This document shows, in pieces, positions 61,210 through 64,000 of a stretch of 64,000 nucleotides of DNA. The stretch's first letter is position 1. The number at the start of each line of letters is the position of its first letter. The stretch lies in contig JAHDBJ010000002.1 in the NCBI GenBank assembly GCA_020630435.1, forward strand, positions 186,001 through 250,000, in the 5' to 3' direction. Below the pieces are notes generated by a model. That model had not been told where the DNA came from. It worked only from the letters and a program-made list of their open reading frames with translations, and made no database searches. The translations under genes were made by a program, and so were the position numbers. This DNA is from Saprospiraceae bacterium. Lineage in GTDB: Bacteria > Bacteroidota > Bacteroidia > Chitinophagales > Saprospiraceae.

Positions 61210-61237
61210 CTTAACCTATTCTTAATATTGACTTAAC
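61210..61237 (+). promoter_or_regulatory. three direct repeats at 11-bp steps, PhoB-box-like
   Basis: CTTAAC (61210), CTTAAT (61221) and CTTAAC (61232) occur at exact 11-bp steps, 10 bp before the -33 element of the response-regulator gene. OmpR/PhoB-family regulators bind such direct repeats on one face of the helix. The sequence is close to the cyanobacterial Pho box and to TTAACA repeats of Bacillus PhoP. It is a likely autoregulatory site. Confidence 0.65.
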
Positions 61238-61246
61238 TTAGAACTA

Positions 61247-61277
61247 TTGAGTCCTAATAAATAGTCCATTATATTTG
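61247..61277 (+). promoter_or_regulatory. consensus Bacteroidota promoter of the response-regulator gene
   Basis: TTG (61247-61249), then exactly 20 bp, then TATATTTG (61270-61277) fits the consensus TTG-N19-21-TAnnTTTG. The ATG is only 4 bp after the last G, so transcription would start at or very near the ATG, giving a leaderless mRNA. It is the best promoter match in the window. Confidence 0.7.
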
Positions 61278-61281
61278 TTTA

Positions 61282-61965
61282 ATGAAAAACGCTAACTATA
61301 AATTATTAGTGGTTGATGATGAGCCTGACATACTAGAATTTCTAAGCTATAACTTAGATAAAGAAGGCTATCAGGTCTATACAGCCCCTAATGGTAAAGT
61401 AGCTTTAGAGAAAGCCGTTTCGCTCAATCCAGATTTAATTATCTTAGATATTATGATGCCTGAAATTGATGGGGTGGAAGTCTGTAGAAGGCTCCGAGAA
61501 AATAATGATTTCATTAATACATTGATAATTTTTTTAACGGCAAGAAACGAAGACTTTTCTCAAATTGCGGGTTTTGAAGTTGGTGCAGATGACTACATTA
61601 CGAAACCTATTCGTCCTAGAGTTTTTCTTAGCCGAATTAAAGCCTTGTTACGTCGGCAAAAGAAAATTGAGAAAAAAGATCCTATCCTAAGTTTTGATGG
61701 TCTGACGATAGATCGAGAACGCTACCTTGTAATCAAAGACAAAGAAGAAATTACTTTAGCACGAAAAGAATTTGAGTTGCTTTATCTTTTAGTATCTAAA
61801 CCTGGAAAAGTATTTACTCGTGAAAAAATTTATAACAAAATTTGGGGAACAGAAGTGATTGTAGGCAATCGAACAATAGACGTACATATTCGGAAAATTC
61901 GTGAAAAACTAGGAGGCAATTTTATCAAAACAGTAAAAGGGATTGGATATAAATTTGAATTTTAG
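61282..61965 (+). CDS. OmpR/PhoB-family response regulator
   Basis: This 227-residue regulator has a receiver domain with the acid pocket at Asp12/Asp13 (VVDDEPDILEF), the phosphorylated Asp56 (LIILDIMMPEIDG) and the Lys in YITKPI. A winged-helix DNA-binding domain follows at about 130-227 (REKIYNKIWGTEVIVGNRTI, VHIRKIREKLGG). The gene directly precedes a histidine kinase gene. Upstream are three 11-bp-spaced CTTAAC-type repeats and a consensus promoter, so it probably controls itself. The repeats resemble Pho boxes, which points to a PhoB role in phosphate response. No pst or phoU genes are in the window, so phoB is a hypothesis. Confidence 0.93.
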   Translation: MKNANYKLLVVDDEPDILEFLSYNLDKEGYQVYTAPNGKVALEKAVSLNPDLIILDIMMPEIDGVEVCRRLRENNDFINTLIIFLTARNEDFSQIAGFEVGADDYITKPIRPRVFLSRIKALLRRQKKIEKKDPILSFDGLTIDRERYLVIKDKEEITLARKEFELLYLLVSKPGKVFTREKIYNKIWGTEVIVGNRTIDVHIRKIREKLGGNFIKTVKGIGYKFEF

Positions 61966-62023
61966 TTTCATTAAAACCATTGTTTTATAAAGCATTTCCT
62001 ATTCTTATGATTGATTATTGCTC

Positions 62024-63103
62024 ATGTTTAAAAATCCTACACCATACCAAATAGCCATTTACTTATCAGGAATTTTTTCTGGTGTTTTCTTACTTATTTT
62101 ATTACTATTATCCATTATTGGATATTTGAAAATTCATGTACTATGGCTAGTTGTTATTTCTATTCTATGTTATTTATTTATCTATTGGGTGATTAGCCAA
62201 GCTATTGAACAGTATATCTATAGAAAAATTAAAGTCATCTATAAATCAATTCATACACTGAAACTAGAACCAGATAAAAAACACACACGTATTGATTTAA
62301 AAAGTAACTTCATAGATGATGTGCAAAAAGAAGTTAATAAATGGGCTAAAGATCAAATGAAAGAAATAGAATTTCTAAAAAAACAAGAAGCATACCGTAG
62401 GAATTTTTTAGGCAATATTTCGCATGAATTGAAGACACCTATCTTTAATATTCAAGGCTATCTCGAAACATTGATTGATAGTGAATTGAAAGACAAGGCT
62501 ATCAATATGCCCTATCTTATCAGAGCAGCTAAAAATGTTGAACGCTTAAGCATCATTGTTCATGATTTAGAGGTTATTTCTAAACTAGAATCAGGCGAAA
62601 TAGAATTGGATATGGAGATTTTTGATATTAAAGTGTTGGCGCAAGAAGTGATGGAAGATATGGAGATTATAGCTGCTCAAAAAGATATATTACTTTTCTT
62701 TAAAGAAGGTGCTAGCCAATCCTATAAAGTTTTGGCAGATAGAGAGAATATAAGACAAGTACTGGTCAATCTAATTTCCAATTCAATAAAATATGGCGTT
62801 CAAGGAGGCAATACTCAAATAGGCTTTTACGATATGGATAAGCGAATTCTGGTAGAAGTTGCCGATAATGGAGTTGGAATACCTGTAGAAAATATAGGAC
62901 GGGTATTTGAACGATTCTATAGAGTGGATAAAAGTCGTTCTAGAAAACAAGGCGGGACAGGCTTAGGCTTATCTATCGTAAAACATATTATTGAGGCACA
63001 CCAACAAACTGTTAATGTTAGGAGTCGGGTAAATATTGGTTCAACCTTTGGCTTTACACTAGAACGAGCAAATGGTGTCATTTCTAATACTATCAAATCT
63101 TAG
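62024..63103 (+). CDS. sensor histidine kinase (PhoR/ResE type)
   Basis: This 359-residue membrane kinase has two N-terminal transmembrane helices (about 10-33 and 37-60) with almost no periplasmic loop. A HAMP-like/coiled linker follows. The phospho-accepting His134 is in NISHELKTP. The ATPase domain has NLISNSIKYG (N box), VADNGVGIP (G1), FERFYRVDKSRSRKQGGTGLGLSIVKHI in two parts (F box and G2). I start at the ATG at 62024; an in-frame TTG at 62018 is less likely. It pairs with the response regulator 58 bp upstream. The lack of a sensor domain resembles PhoR, which senses through partners. The phosphate link is inferred from the upstream repeats. Confidence 0.92.
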   Translation: MFKNPTPYQIAIYLSGIFSGVFLLILLLLSIIGYLKIHVLWLVVISILCYLFIYWVISQAIEQYIYRKIKVIYKSIHTLKLEPDKKHTRIDLKSNFIDDVQKEVNKWAKDQMKEIEFLKKQEAYRRNFLGNISHELKTPIFNIQGYLETLIDSELKDKAINMPYLIRAAKNVERLSIIVHDLEVISKLESGEIELDMEIFDIKVLAQEVMEDMEIIAAQKDILLFFKEGASQSYKVLADRENIRQVLVNLISNSIKYGVQGGNTQIGFYDMDKRILVEVADNGVGIPVENIGRVFERFYRVDKSRSRKQGGTGLGLSIVKHIIEAHQQTVNVRSRVNIGSTFGFTLERANGVISNTIKS

Positions 63104-63238
63104 CATATCTTCTACAACTAGTAGAAAAAAGACTTTCCTTTATCCAAAAACTCACCGTTTAAGTTTTAAAAAGCATAATTTTATAGAGTATCTTACGTTT
63201 TTTGTATGATATTATAAAAAATCATAAAACCATCCCTT

Positions 63239-63898
63239 ATGAATTCAGGTAGCAGTTTATTGTTTCGAGTTTTATTAATTCTAGCTGTTTTTCTTGCTTT
63301 AAAATACTTTGTTCCTTTTGGAAAAACGGTCTTATATCCTATTAATTTATTAGTAACGTTTTTGCATGAGTTTGGTCATGCGATAGGAGCAATTATAACA
63401 GGAGGTGGAGTAAATTATATTCGAGTTAATCCAGACGGTAGTGGGCTGACGGAAAGTGTAGGTGGGTGGCGTTCTATTATATTAATGGGTGGTTATATTG
63501 GTAGTGCAGTATTTGGAAATATTTTACTGTACTTAGGAACTCGTTCTCGACAGACGGCTCGTATTACATTGATTGTTCTAGCAGCTTTAATGATTTTTTC
63601 AGGTATTTGGTGGTTTAATTCTTTGTATAGTACCATTTTTCTTATCCTGTTTTCTGGGGCATTAATTGTGATTGCTAATTATTCTAATTTTCAAAGCGAG
63701 GTTTTATTTTTTTTAGGATTAGCAAGTGTCGTAAGGATAGTTGAAGATTTCAATGTTGGGCCTAGTTCTGATTTAGAACAGTATGCAAAGACAATTCCAA
63801 TTATGCCTGCTAGTTGGTGGATGTATGTGTGGTTAGTTATCGTATTGATTATTTGTTTTTATAATATTAGAATGATATTACGAACACAACGATATTAA
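63239..63898 (+). CDS. M50-like membrane metalloprotease family protein
   Basis: This 219-residue membrane protein has about five or six hydrophobic helices. The first helix region ends in FLHEFGHAIGAII, which holds the HExxH zinc motif of M50 proteases. A later NPDGSGLTESVGGWRSIILM block fits the M50B-like family, where an Asp or Asn supplies a further ligand. The last helices are WWMYVWLVIVLIICFYNI and its neighbours. It lacks PDZ domains, unlike RseP. The family is often of unknown substrate. It lies 135 bp after the kinase gene and may be independent. Good family call, function open. Confidence 0.8.
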   Translation: MNSGSSLLFRVLLILAVFLALKYFVPFGKTVLYPINLLVTFLHEFGHAIGAIITGGGVNYIRVNPDGSGLTESVGGWRSIILMGGYIGSAVFGNILLYLGTRSRQTARITLIVLAALMIFSGIWWFNSLYSTIFLILFSGALIVIANYSNFQSEVLFFLGLASVVRIVEDFNVGPSSDLEQYAKTIPIMPASWWMYVWLVIVLIICFYNIRMILRTQRY

Positions 63899-64000
63899 GA
63901 AAATAGAGGTTTTAAAGAGACCAAAAATTATATGGCTAGACCTTTTCTTTTGGGTTAAGAAGTTTCTTGGTCATTTGTTTTACAATTATCATAACGAATA

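Noticed and set aside
63899-64000. End of a further gene entering from the right edge on the minus strand
   Set aside because: Two minus-strand frames stay open for 13-20 codons to the edge, but that is too short to support a gene.
1-64000. CRISPR arrays, tRNA or rRNA genes, insertion sequences
   Set aside because: No regularly spaced repeats, cloverleaf-like sequences, rRNA stretches or transposase motifs were seen on reading.

Overview
The window is AT-rich chromosomal DNA from a member of the Bacteroidota. Support comes from a type IX secretion (T9SS) type B sorting domain, a PorP/SprF-like protein, SprB-type repeats, two TonB-dependent receptors with carboxypeptidase-like N-terminal domains, an OmpA/PD40 protein, lipoproteins, and promoters resembling TTG-N20-TAnnTTTG. 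The gene mix (a gliding-type adhesin cassette, and a 517-residue helical family that I associate with this group) suggests Saprospirales, perhaps an Aureispira or Saprospira relative. That placement is inference. I see no rRNA, tRNA, CRISPR array, insertion sequence or prophage.

Layout. 1-3000: a Crp/Fnr regulator, an FtsE-like ATPase and a secreted repeat protein. 3285-10462: a giant T9SS-secreted adhesin, a PorP/SprF partner and an OmpA/PD40/TPR protein, together a gliding or adhesion cassette. 10542-13562: a lipoprotein, a pentapeptide-repeat/P-loop/membrane trio and a MerR regulator. 13567-22882: housekeeping genes (glpD with a VOC protein, fmt, a solitary Dam-type methylase, uvrA), an OmpA protein and a DUF4056 protein. 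23069-28381: two TonB receptors, with an unlisted 48-residue Cys/Lys-rich gene between them. 28691-34849: a Do-type protease, an unknown helical protein, a dynamin-like GTPase and a bestrophin. 34827-40783: an AraC regulator, then a minus-strand run recQ - serine hydrolase - ABC ATPase - ABC permease. 40784-41875: the largest non-coding stretch, with a candidate minus-strand small RNA. 41876-48266: an M14 peptidase, a PolX-like protein with damaged polymerase residues, a three-unit amphipathic repeat protein, OsmC and a MetZ-like enzyme. 48373-49748 and 56820-58360: two related lipoprotein loci, one apparently decayed, each followed by an unrelated unknown gene. 49840-54321: a tight set of a coiled-coil AAA+ ATPase, an MscS-like channel and a cation/proton antiporter. 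54504-56729: a thioredoxin-like lipoprotein, thioredoxin and a DUF58 protein. 58539-63898: PPK2, a beta-barrel protein, an S4 protein, a lipase, a PhoB/PhoR-like pair and an M50-like membrane protease.

The most interesting points are these: (1) three CTTAAC/T repeats at exact 11-bp steps before a near-perfect promoter whose start site would fall on the response-regulator ATG, with PPK2 nearby, which together suggest an autoregulated phosphate system; (2) the AAA+/MscS/antiporter set; (3) the paired lipoprotein loci, one broken at a perfect 22-bp palindrome; (4) the tiny Cys/Lys-rich gene beside a possible metal-type TonB receptor; (5) a PolX protein that keeps its PHP nuclease residues but lacks two of three polymerase aspartates; (6) the candidate small RNA.
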